A stretch of 5,340 nucleotides of DNA, taken from assembly GCA_009704065.1 (NCBI GenBank), contig WLEX01000096.1, positions 1-5,340 on the forward strand. The letters run 5' to 3'. Each line of letters starts with the position of its first letter. Position 1 is the first letter of the stretch. This DNA is from Actinomycetota bacterium. Lineage in GTDB: Bacteria > Actinomycetota > Acidimicrobiia > Acidimicrobiales > Ilumatobacteraceae. Below the pieces are notes generated by a model. That model saw only the letters and a program-made list of their open reading frames with translations, had not been told where the DNA came from and made no database searches. The translations under genes and the position numbers were made by a program. Of this stretch, positions 1-5,340 are shown in pieces.

Positions 1-983
1 GGAAGACTGAAGCCCTCGTACAAGCTAGGAACTACAGCAAGTTCTGCTTCTGCATATAGCTCGACAATGCGTTCGTCACTAACGCCTGAAACAAAATCGA
101 TATATGGCTTGAGTCCGAGTGAGTCGATGAGATCCATACTGTGGCCGGGGCGTGGTTTACCAATAATGGTGAGACGAATATCGCGATCTTTGCGCAATGT
201 TGACATTGCTTCGAGAAGATAAGAAAGACCCTTGAGCGCCACATCAGCCGATGCAGTTGTAATCAGTCGGCCTGGTTGGCGAGCAACGTTTGGCAGAGGC
301 TTAAACAAATCGGGATCAACGCCAACGGGAACGAGGCGCATGCGATCACGAGACACGCCCATGTCTTTGTTGATATCGGTAATGCTGTTTTCGCTGACGA
401 CCACGATGCGCGGCATTTTGCTCGCAACTTTTCCTTGCATCTCAACAAACGAATACCAACGACCAACAGAGCGACGTTTCCACCAGTTGGGTGCATGACT
501 CATTTCAAGTTCACGATCTTTCGTGATGGGATGATGCAATGTGACGATCGTGGGAATGATTTTTTCAATCTTCAAAATGTCCCAACCAAGACATTGGTTG
601 TCGTGCACGATATCGAAATCGTTAGTACGAGTTTTTAAAGTGCGAAGAGCACGCTGAGAAAAAGCAAGTGGTTCAGAAAATTGGCCTGAGAGAAAGCGAG
701 CAGTTTCGACGACGTCGGGCCATGTCTTAATCTCCCAATACGCAGGAAGACGTCCGGGGTATTGGTCGTTGAAAATATCGAGACTGGGCAACTTGTGCAT
801 TGTGATGCGGTCGTCGAGAACGGGGTACGGCTGGCCACCGAACACTTCAACACTGTGGCCGAGATCGGCAAGAGCTTTGGTGAGGTGTCGTGTGTACACA
901 CCTTGTCCACCAACGTGTGGTTTGCCGCGGTACGTGAGATATGCAATGCGCAAAGGGGCGCTGGGGTCGTACGTGCCTGGCAT
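1..983 (-). CDS. GT4-family glycosyltransferase (partial, runs off left edge)
   Basis: An uninterrupted frame of 327 codons plus two bases runs from ATG at 983 to the left edge with no stop, so the 3' end is missing. The product is a GT-B fold retaining glycosyltransferase of family 4, presumably cytoplasmic or membrane-peripheral, moving sugar from a nucleotide-sugar donor to a lipid or glycan acceptor. The N-domain begins RIAYLTYRGKPHVGGQGVY (12-30) with the glycine-rich loop, then HSVEVFGG (43-50) and DIVHDNQCLGWD (124-135). VVVSENS (194-200) and VPVGVDPDLFKP (218-229) mark the domain junction. In the C-domain, ALKGLSYLLEAM (249-260) holds the Lys-Gly donor-site pair and VVPSLYEGFSLP (317-328) holds the first Glu of the EX7E motif (Glu323); the second Glu lies outside the window. 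There is no signal peptide. The ATG is 12 bases after the lnt stop and in the same frame; a TTG at 992-990 is an alternative start. No Shine-Dalgarno is evident. Donor and acceptor cannot be told from sequence; the neighbouring lnt and sortase suggest an envelope role. Confidence 0.9.
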   Translation of the reverse strand, partial: MPGTYDPSAPLRIAYLTYRGKPHVGGQGVYTRHLTKALADLGHSVEVFGGQPYPVLDDRITMHKLPSLDIFNDQYPGRLPAYWEIKTWPDVVETARFLSGQFSEPLAFSQRALRTLKTRTNDFDIVHDNQCLGWDILKIEKIIPTIVTLHHPITKDRELEMSHAPNWWKRRSVGRWYSFVEMQGKVASKMPRIVVVSENSITDINKDMGVSRDRMRLVPVGVDPDLFKPLPNVARQPGRLITTASADVALKGLSYLLEAMSTLRKDRDIRLTIIGKPRPGHSMDLIDSLGLKPYIDFVSGVSDERIVELYAEAELAVVPSLYEGFSL

Positions 984-995
984 AGGCGTCAAATG

Positions 996-2438
996 CTAAC
1001 TGGCACCACCGCGAAAGGCTCGGGATCTGCGGCGGGCAAACCACGCAATACACACCAATAACAGCCAGATATAGACAGCATTCCCCAAGCGGGAGTACAA
1101 AGTGCGTCCCGATCGCAGTTCGATGACACGTTCTGTAATCGCACCCTGCGTGATGCCTGTTCGATTGTGCACAACTCCGTTGGGGTCGATGAATGCACTA
1201 AAGCCGGTGGGGGATATCTGTACAACCCAACGACCTTGCTCGAGTGCGCGAAGACGCGAAGCTGCGATTTGTTGTGTTTGCAGAATGGTACCGGTGTAGC
1301 TAGATCCGTTTGTGGGGTTGATGATGAAAGTAGCGCCATCAACTATTCCTTCATTGACACGACCACCGAAAAATATCTCCCACGAGATTGCGACAGCTGC
1401 TCGCGTATCGGCGACATCGAGCCATCCACGCGAATCACCCGCACGTGCATCACGTGGCACAAGATTGGTTGGCGCGCCAAGTGCTTTCAAAATATTACGC
1501 AGGGGCATGTATTCCCCGAAAGGGACACGACGCACCTTGTCGTATCTACCGATGATTTCACCGTTGGGCGAAATCACAATTTGGGCATTTGTAAATTGTT
1601 GTCCACCTGAGTCTTCGGTGATGCCAACCACAAAGGGAACTTGGAGACGCTGCGCTTGAGCAGCAAGCTCTGAATATTCGACACTGTCGACGAAGAGACC
1701 AGCGTTGGTGACGTTGATGACATTTTCGGGCCAGATCACCATGTCTCTTTTGTCGTTTGGTACTAATGATTGAGTTGCTGCCATGTGCTTATCGAAGACA
1801 TCACGAGGGTTCGTATCGATGGCATGAGTGCCTTGTTCGCCACCGCCTTGAATAGTGGTGATGTTTCGTTGCTGATTCAACGAAGTCGTACCGCTGAATT
1901 GATTACCTACAAAGCACAGCAGAACAAGTACCGCAAGTGTGCGAATTCGATGCTGCGACATGGCCAACCACAAAGTGGCAAGAGTAAGACCAATGACGCC
2001 ACCAAGGGGTGCAAGTGAATGTAGCGGTCCCGCAACTTGACCGATGGCCAAAGTCGCTAGTGGGACACCACCAAAGGGAAATGACAAACGAAGAGCTTCT
2101 GCCAGACCGTGACAGATAATCAATGCGTTTCGGTGCGATGTTTCGCTGTACGCCAATTGCGAAGCAATATAGGCAGCAACGCCGTGCATGACACTAAAAA
2201 TGATGACTGCAGCGAAGTACCCCGGCTTTGTAAGAAACCACATCCACGCCATCGCAGGCAAGAACCAAGCAAAGGCAAAAAAGAATGCCGTACTAAAGGG
2301 ACGAGAACCACGTCGCTCTACCGCTGTACGCACATACATAGCCACACCTAAAAATGCAAGAGGCCACCATCCCCAAGGAGGCATGGAAGCAGCGACTAGC
2401 AGGCCGGCAACTATTGGGGTAAAAGCGCGCCTGATCAT
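996..2438 (-). CDS. lnt: Apolipoprotein N-acyltransferase with Ser in place of the catalytic Cys
   Basis: This 480-residue integral membrane protein belongs to the Lnt family, which N-acylates the lipid-modified Cys of lipoproteins using a phospholipid donor. The N-terminal half has several hydrophobic segments (about 7-36, 48-69, 75-95, 123-158, 166-180). An extracytoplasmic nitrilase-type domain follows (about 191-440), then a last membrane helix (453-468) with a basic tail RRRSR. Glu238 in WPEN and Lys301 in RYDKVRRVPFGEYMP align with E. coli Glu267 and Lys335; Glu309 also matches a conserved site. Where E. coli has ICYE with nucleophile Cys387, this protein reads ISWE: residue 352 is Ser (TCG, 1383-1385). 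The flanking conserved pieces INPTNGSSY, QQIAASRLRALE and PTGFSAF are intact, so the gene does not look decayed. The start at 2438 is preferred because it overlaps the sortase stop as ATGA and begins MIRRAF directly before the first membrane helix; the ATG at 2495 adds 19 poorly fitting residues and a 61-base overlap. Catalytic activity is uncertain. Confidence 0.9.
   Translation of the reverse strand: MIRRAFTPIVAGLLVAASMPPWGWWPLAFLGVAMYVRTAVERRGSRPFSTAFFFAFAWFLPAMAWMWFLTKPGYFAAVIIFSVMHGVAAYIASQLAYSETSHRNALIICHGLAEALRLSFPFGGVPLATLAIGQVAGPLHSLAPLGGVIGLTLATLWLAMSQHRIRTLAVLVLLCFVGNQFSGTTSLNQQRNITTIQGGGEQGTHAIDTNPRDVFDKHMAATQSLVPNDKRDMVIWPENVINVTNAGLFVDSVEYSELAAQAQRLQVPFVVGITEDSGGQQFTNAQIVISPNGEIIGRYDKVRRVPFGEYMPLRNILKALGAPTNLVPRDARAGDSRGWLDVADTRAAVAISWEIFFGGRVNEGIVDGATFIINPTNGSSYTGTILQTQQIAASRLRALEQGRWVVQISPTGFSAFIDPNGVVHNRTGITQGAITERVIELRSGRTLYSRLGNAVYIWLLLVCIAWFARRRSRAFRGGAS
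2435..2438 (-). other. sortase stop / lnt start ATGA overlap
   Basis: ATGA carries the preferred lnt start (2438-2436) and the sortase stop (2437-2435). This overlap is the main reason for choosing this lnt start over the upstream ATG at 2495; no Shine-Dalgarno is visible before either. Confidence 0.85.
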
Positions 2439-2908
2439 GATGTAAGCACAGCACGCACAACATAACGAGATGTTGTTTGGCCCAGCGGATGACATGCGAA
2501 CAATGTGAGTGTTGCACCAAGTGTGGGATTAGTAATCCACAATGCGGTTGGTTTCACAATTTGATTTCCGGTCACTCGATAGAGATGCGTTTTCCCTTGA
2601 GAAATCAGCGTCACAATATCTCCACTACGGAGATAGTTAATTTTCTTAAATGGGTGGGAGCCCGATGTGCGATGGCCTCCGAGTACAAGGTTGCCTTTTT
2701 CACCTGGATCTGGAGTGCCTGGCCATTTGCCAACACCGATATCAAAAATATCATTCGTGACTCCGACGTAGACCTGTGAGATGAGCTTGATACGAGGAAT
2801 AGAAATGATGGCGATGCTTTTGCGCTGCTGAGCCGAAGGCTTCGCTGACACTTCCTGAGGCGTGCACGTCACGCTCACAAGGAGAATTAGTGCAAGAACG
2901 CGACGCAT
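2435..2908 (-). CDS. Sortase, probably class E-like, exported
   Basis: This is a 157-residue sortase-family transpeptidase, acting outside the membrane to cleave a sorting motif in a surface protein and join it to the cell wall or another acceptor. Residues 1-22 form a basic start (MRR), a short hydrophobic core (4-14) and a possible signal peptidase I site VSA|K at 20-23. The catalytic domain starts near 31 with IAIISIPRIKL. It has WPGT (62-65), GNLVLGGHR (72-80) with His79, a PFKKINYLRSGD segment (86-97), LTLFACHP (134-141) with Cys139, and SRYVVRA (147-153) with Arg148: the His-Cys-Arg triad in the right order. I chose ATG at 2908 because it begins the signal peptide and lies 4 bases after the hemY stop. 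The open frame extends back to 3073 inside hemY, but that would bury the signal peptide behind about 55 residues. The single-domain form and GGHR/CHP motifs point to class E, which is not certain. No target protein with a sorting signal is in the window. The stop overlaps the lnt start by ATGA. Confidence 0.87.
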   Translation of the reverse strand: MRRVLALILLVSVTCTPQEVSAKPSAQQRKSIAIISIPRIKLISQVYVGVTNDIFDIGVGKWPGTPDPGEKGNLVLGGHRTSGSHPFKKINYLRSGDIVTLISQGKTHLYRVTGNQIVKPTALWITNPTLGATLTLFACHPLGQTTSRYVVRAVLTS

Positions 2909-2912
2909 GTTT

Positions 2913-4310
2913 CTATTGTGGCAGAGAAGCAAGATGCTCAAGTGTTGAAGTGGCCGCCGCGCGAGCTTGCTGAATACATGCAGGTATTCCAATTCCACGG
3001 TAACTAGCCCCAGCAAAAACCACGCCAGGAGCTGATGTTGAAAGTGAGTGTTCAATTTCAGCAAGCCGTGCAAAATGATGCGGGCGATATTGAGGGAAAG
3101 ATTTGTCCCACCGGCTCACACGAATTTCAGATGGAGAGAGGTCGACCCCGATATGACGTTTTAGATCTGCGAGAGCAAGGTTGGTGAGTTTCTCATTATC
3201 GAAGCCCATGACATCGACTCCATCGCGACCGAGAGAAACGCGCAGAATCATTGATCCATCTGCTGGGCGCCAATGTGCCCACTTGTTGGAGCCAAAGGAC
3301 GCTGCTGTTACCCAACGTTGATCGGGCTTGGGAACTAGGTAGCCGCTCCCCACCAATTTTGCGGGCCATTGTGACGCAGGAATTGCAAGTGAAATCAATA
3401 CAACTGATGCATGTTCCCATTGGGCCAATAGTTCTGCAGCGCGTTGATCGAGAGATCGTAAGAACGAAGCACTTGGTTGTGCTGGCGATGCAACAATCAC
3501 GGCGTCGGCTTCTAATTCACCGGTAGATGTCGTAATAGTAAATCCATGCGATGTCTTGTTGACATCAGTGACAAGACAATTTGTCTTGATGATGCCGCCA
3601 AGGGCAGTGACTCGCTGGGCGAGTGTTTCGGTGAGTGCTCCAACGCCACGTAGGGGAGTAGCAAAAATAGGTGCTGCTGGTCCTTTGGTTGCTACAGCTG
3701 CGCGAGCCTTTCCAGCGGCAAGTAACAAACTTCGACTGGCTGTTAGTGCAGCAATTTGTGGAACAGCGGCCATGGAAAAATTGTCGGTATCGGCGGCATA
3801 AATACTGCCTACTAAGGGATCAACTAACCGTTCGTGAATTTGGTTACCAAACCGATGACGAACGTAATGTCCGACTGAATCGGTGTCGGGTGTTGCAGGC
3901 AGAAATGGTTCTATTGCTGCACGTAGTTTTCCCATGGGTGAGATGAGACCAGAGAATGCAAATGCTCGAACTTTTGCAGGCACACCCATCATGAGATCAC
4001 CAGGAATATTGTGCATGCCGTTATGCCATACCGAAGCATGTGCATCGGTAGGTGAAGTCAGCGCAGCCCCTAACCCCAGTTCCGATGCCAACTCGGATGC
4101 ATAAGGAACACGTACAAGAAATGCATCGGGACCTTCATCGATGGCGGGGAGCCCCGCAAATGGTGATGTGCGAATGAGTCCACCAGTAGTTGATTGGGAC
4201 TCAATAACTACAACTTCTACTGGGTTAGTGGCATTGGAAAGTATGGTCAGAGCGCTGGTGAGCCCGGCAATGCCTCCCCCAATAACGGCAACTCGTTGGG
4301 GATTGGTCAT
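2913..4310 (-). CDS. hemY: Coproporphyrinogen III oxidase (HemY/CgoX type, FAD-dependent)
   Basis: This 465-residue flavoprotein belongs to the HemY/protoporphyrinogen oxidase family. In the Gram-positive pathway it oxidises coproporphyrinogen III to coproporphyrin III with O2, feeding the neighbouring ferrochelatase. The N-terminal Rossmann fold has GGGIAGL at 11-17 for the FAD diphosphate, an acidic beta-strand end (VVVIES, 33-38) for the ribose, and GGLIRT at 43-48. EGPDAF at 59-64 and DPLVGSIYAAD at 164-174 are family landmarks. The C-terminal FAD segment reads VVFAGASYRGIGIPACIQQA (430-449), and RWDKSFPQY (400-408) is the usual segment before it. No transmembrane segment is evident, so it is probably soluble or peripheral. 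Length is normal (usual range about 450-480). The start ATG overlaps the hemH stop as ATGA; the TAG stop lies 4 bases before the sortase ATG. Whether it uses coproporphyrinogen or protoporphyrinogen is inferred from the context and the ferrochelatase type. Confidence 0.94.
   Translation of the reverse strand: MTNPQRVAVIGGGIAGLTSALTILSNATNPVEVVVIESQSTTGGLIRTSPFAGLPAIDEGPDAFLVRVPYASELASELGLGAALTSPTDAHASVWHNGMHNIPGDLMMGVPAKVRAFAFSGLISPMGKLRAAIEPFLPATPDTDSVGHYVRHRFGNQIHERLVDPLVGSIYAADTDNFSMAAVPQIAALTASRSLLLAAGKARAAVATKGPAAPIFATPLRGVGALTETLAQRVTALGGIIKTNCLVTDVNKTSHGFTITTSTGELEADAVIVASPAQPSASFLRSLDQRAAELLAQWEHASVVLISLAIPASQWPAKLVGSGYLVPKPDQRWVTAASFGSNKWAHWRPADGSMILRVSLGRDGVDVMGFDNEKLTNLALADLKRHIGVDLSPSEIRVSRWDKSFPQYRPHHFARLAEIEHSLSTSAPGVVFAGASYRGIGIPACIQQARAAATSTLEHLASLPQ
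4307..4310 (-). other. hemH stop / hemY start ATGA overlap
   Basis: ATGA carries the hemY start (4310-4308) and the hemH stop (4309-4307). No purine-rich ribosome binding site is visible in the preceding 20-25 bases of hemH, so initiation of hemY probably depends on coupling. Confidence 0.92.
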
Positions 4311-5236
4311 AAAGCTGCGACTAAGGATGCAAGTGCAGCCATTACAGAAGTGTCGCTATTGACACACTGTGTGCGAGCAAATGCCATGTTGTGAGATGCG
4401 GCACGGTGCGATGCTTCGATGTCGAGGTCGAATAACACTTCAAGGTGATCTGCCACGAATCCGCATGCACACACAAGGACACCGTCGACTGTTTCATCTG
4501 TCGATTGAGTGGTGGCAAATTGATCGATGACAGCAAGGATGTCCGGACCAATCCATGGTTCAGGAGTTCGGCCAGCAGATTGCCACGCGATTGACCATTG
4601 TGACCACCGTGTGAGTCCAGCTTTTGCTGCCACTAATTCTGCTGTAGCGCGTAATTCATCGGGGTAGGGATCACCAGCATCGATAATGCGTTGTGGCAGT
4701 GAGTGAGCGGTAAACAACACTTTGGTTCGTTCGGGAAGAGTGGCGAGTTTTGCGCGAATATCGGTTGCTAAGAATTCAATGAATGCTTCGTCGCGTGCCC
4801 ACGAATCGACTTGCACCACTTCGATGTCATGTGGTTTTGCAGCTTCTCTCACTCGGTCGGTGTATTGCCCAATGGAGTACGTGGAATAGTGAGGGGCGAG
4901 CACAAGACATGCAATGCGCTTAAATCCGAGTGCCGCTACTTCTGCCACTGATTCTTCAATAAAGGGAGTGGCATGTTTGAGACCAAGAAATACTTGGAAT
5001 TTTCCAGGCTGCAGAACATCGAGTTGTTTTTGTAATGCATCGCGCTGATCTTCTGTGAGCTGTTTCAGTGGCGACAAACCACCGATTGCTTCATAGCGTT
5101 GGATGAGATCATTCAACTGCTCATCGGTAGGTGCACGACCACGGCGAATGTCGGTGTAATACGGAAGAATTTCTTCTTTTGTACGGGGTGTTCCGTATGC
5201 CATCAACATGACGGCGGTGCGAGATTCGGTTGTCAT
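4307..5236 (-). CDS. hemH: Coproporphyrin III ferrochelatase
   Basis: This 309-residue protein inserts Fe2+ into a porphyrin; in Gram-positive lineages with HemY the substrate is coproporphyrin III and the enzyme is also called CpfC. Family motifs appear in order: MAYGTP at 12-17, YYTDIRRGR at 26-34, GGLSPL at 52-57, [13 protein letters not shown] at 85-97, LAPHYS at 113-118, FTAHSLP at 175-181 and [14 protein letters not shown] at 259-272. His178 corresponds to the catalytic His183 and Glu266 to Glu264 of Bacillus subtilis ferrochelatase. Tyr14 matches the proximal Tyr13 of that enzyme, which favours the coproporphyrin type. The protein ends soon after the core, so it lacks the Cys-rich C-terminal extension that carries a [2Fe-2S] cluster in mycobacterial homologues. 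Cysteines are at 110, 256, 258 and 291. ATG at 5236 overlaps the hemE stop, and the stop overlaps hemY, both by ATGA. No strong Shine-Dalgarno is visible (only GAAAG about 9 bases upstream), so coupling with hemE is likely. Confidence 0.96.
   Translation of the reverse strand: MTTESRTAVMLMAYGTPRTKEEILPYYTDIRRGRAPTDEQLNDLIQRYEAIGGLSPLKQLTEDQRDALQKQLDVLQPGKFQVFLGLKHATPFIEESVAEVAALGFKRIACLVLAPHYSTYSIGQYTDRVREAAKPHDIEVVQVDSWARDEAFIEFLATDIRAKLATLPERTKVLFTAHSLPQRIIDAGDPYPDELRATAELVAAKAGLTRWSQWSIAWQSAGRTPEPWIGPDILAVIDQFATTQSTDETVDGVLVCACGFVADHLEVLFDLDIEASHRAASHNMAFARTQCVNSDTSVMAALASLVAAL
5233..5236 (-). other. hemE stop / hemH start ATGA overlap
   Basis: The four bases ATGA hold the hemH start (5236-5234) and the hemE stop (5235-5233). 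This arrangement usually allows terminating ribosomes to restart on the next gene and ties the amounts of the two heme enzymes together. Confidence 0.92.
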
Positions 5237-5340
5237 TTTTTTGTGCTTTCATGAACGAAGGAGACAATGTCGGTGAGAACGGCGGGGTCGGTGTCGGGTT
5301 GAACACCGTGACCAAGATTGAAAATGTGGCCAGGATGACC
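5233..5340 (-). CDS. hemE: Uroporphyrinogen III decarboxylase, C-terminal end (partial)
   Basis: Only the last 35 codons and the TGA stop are present; the gene enters from the right edge in frame with the first visible base. HemE removes four carboxyl groups from the acetate side chains of uroporphyrinogen III to give coproporphyrinogen III, in the cytoplasm. The assignment rests on the C-terminal HemE signature GHIFNLGHG, followed by a Pro-Asp-Thr-Asp-Pro segment and the closing helix ending FVHESTKK, as expected for the family. The stop overlaps the start of the ferrochelatase gene by ATGA, so the two are probably translationally coupled. The final codons form a run of seven A residues on the coding strand (5236-5242), discussed as a possible slippage site. 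The identity is supported by the heme genes immediately downstream; the catalytic N-terminal part cannot be judged. Confidence 0.93.
   Translation of the reverse strand, partial: GHPGHIFNLGHGVQPDTDPAVLTDIVSFVHESTKK
5236..5242 (-). other. A7 run in -1 slippery phase at the hemE/hemH junction
   Basis: On the coding strand the hemE codons end ACA AAA AAA TGA. The heptamer A AAA AAA has the phase of a classical -1 slippery site (X XXY YYZ) and is followed at once by the hemE stop. Because hemH lies in the -1 frame and its ATG uses the last A of the run, a -1 shift would give a HemE-HemH fusion with the hemH Met as the first new residue. Only the sequence is seen: no Shine-Dalgarno stimulator at the usual upstream distance and no downstream hairpin were recognised, so slippage is a guess. 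An A-rich spacer before an ATGA overlap is the ordinary alternative. Confidence 0.3.

Noticed and set aside
276..638. A 120-codon plus-strand open frame, and shorter minus-strand frames in the same region.
   Set aside because: They are shadows of the glycosyltransferase, which reads without a stop from 983 to the window edge with clear GT4 motifs.
984..995. A terminator or promoter between lnt and the glycosyltransferase.
   Set aside because: The gap is 12 bases with no inverted repeat or T-run; it is too short to hold either.
1167..1610. A 147-codon open frame on the plus strand.
   Set aside because: It lies wholly antisense to lnt, whose frame is intact with family motifs; the translation is Cys/Thr-rich and resembles no family I know.
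2439..2495. A longer Lnt starting at 2495, adding 19 residues.
   Set aside because: The added Cys-rich stretch is a shadow of the sortase C-terminus; the start at 2438 gives the ATGA overlap and begins right before the first membrane helix.
2861..2872. A lipobox around Cys15 of the sortase.
   Set aside because: Ser at -3 and Thr at -1 do not fit the usual [LVI][ASTVI][GAS]C pattern, so I do not call it a lipoprotein; it is kept only as a possibility in the findings.
2909..3073. A longer sortase starting at 3073, 212 residues.
   Set aside because: It would overlap hemY by about 160 bases and place some 55 residues of out-of-frame hemY shadow before the signal peptide that starts at 2908.
5121..5315. 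A 64-codon minus-strand frame starting at the ATG within hemE.
   Set aside because: It is out of frame with both hemE and hemH, which are well supported; its Pro-rich then His/Arg-rich translation is typical of a shadow frame.

Overview
The window is one tightly packed, single-strand gene cluster. All six genes read on the minus strand, from the right end to the left: hemE (3' end only), hemH/cpfC, hemY/cgoX, a small sortase, lnt (apolipoprotein N-acyltransferase) and a GT4 glycosyltransferase whose 3' end lies beyond the left edge. Three junctions are 4-base ATGA stop/start overlaps (hemE-hemH, hemH-hemY, sortase-lnt). The other two have gaps of 4 and 12 bases. No stretch is long enough for an internal promoter or terminator between genes, and I see no RNA gene, mobile element, repeat array or CRISPR. 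The promoter must lie to the right of the window.

The genes suggest an actinobacterium (Actinomycetota) of moderate G+C, about 50% by eye, so not a typical high-G+C soil member. The main clues are a short class E-like sortase, a HemY-type oxidase with a ferrochelatase carrying Tyr at the proximal position (the coproporphyrin-dependent, Gram-positive type), and an Lnt of an unusual subtype. The Lnt pattern reminds me of Acidimicrobiia, but that is recollection and not a demonstrated placement.

Right part (2913-5340): the late steps of heme synthesis. HemE makes coproporphyrinogen III, HemY/CgoX oxidises it to coproporphyrin III, and HemH/CpfC inserts iron to give coproheme. The final decarboxylase ChdC/HemQ, needed to finish heme by this route, is not in the window. 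Left part (1-2908): envelope functions, namely a signal-peptide-bearing sortase that would attach proteins at the surface, Lnt for the last step of lipoprotein acylation, and a cytoplasmic GT4 glycosyltransferase probably working on a glycolipid or surface glycan. Heme and envelope genes thus appear to be co-transcribed.

The points most worth a second look are: (1) Lnt has Ser at residue 352 where the essential catalytic Cys of the family belongs, while Glu and Lys of the triad and the rest of the domain are intact; (2) the hemE-hemH junction has an A AAA AAA heptamer in the reading phase of a -1 slippery site directly before the hemE stop, and a -1 shift there would run straight into the hemH ATG; (3) no junction shows a clear Shine-Dalgarno sequence; (4) a sortase sits between heme genes and lnt. 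I found no clear new multi-gene system; the novelty, if any, is in these details.
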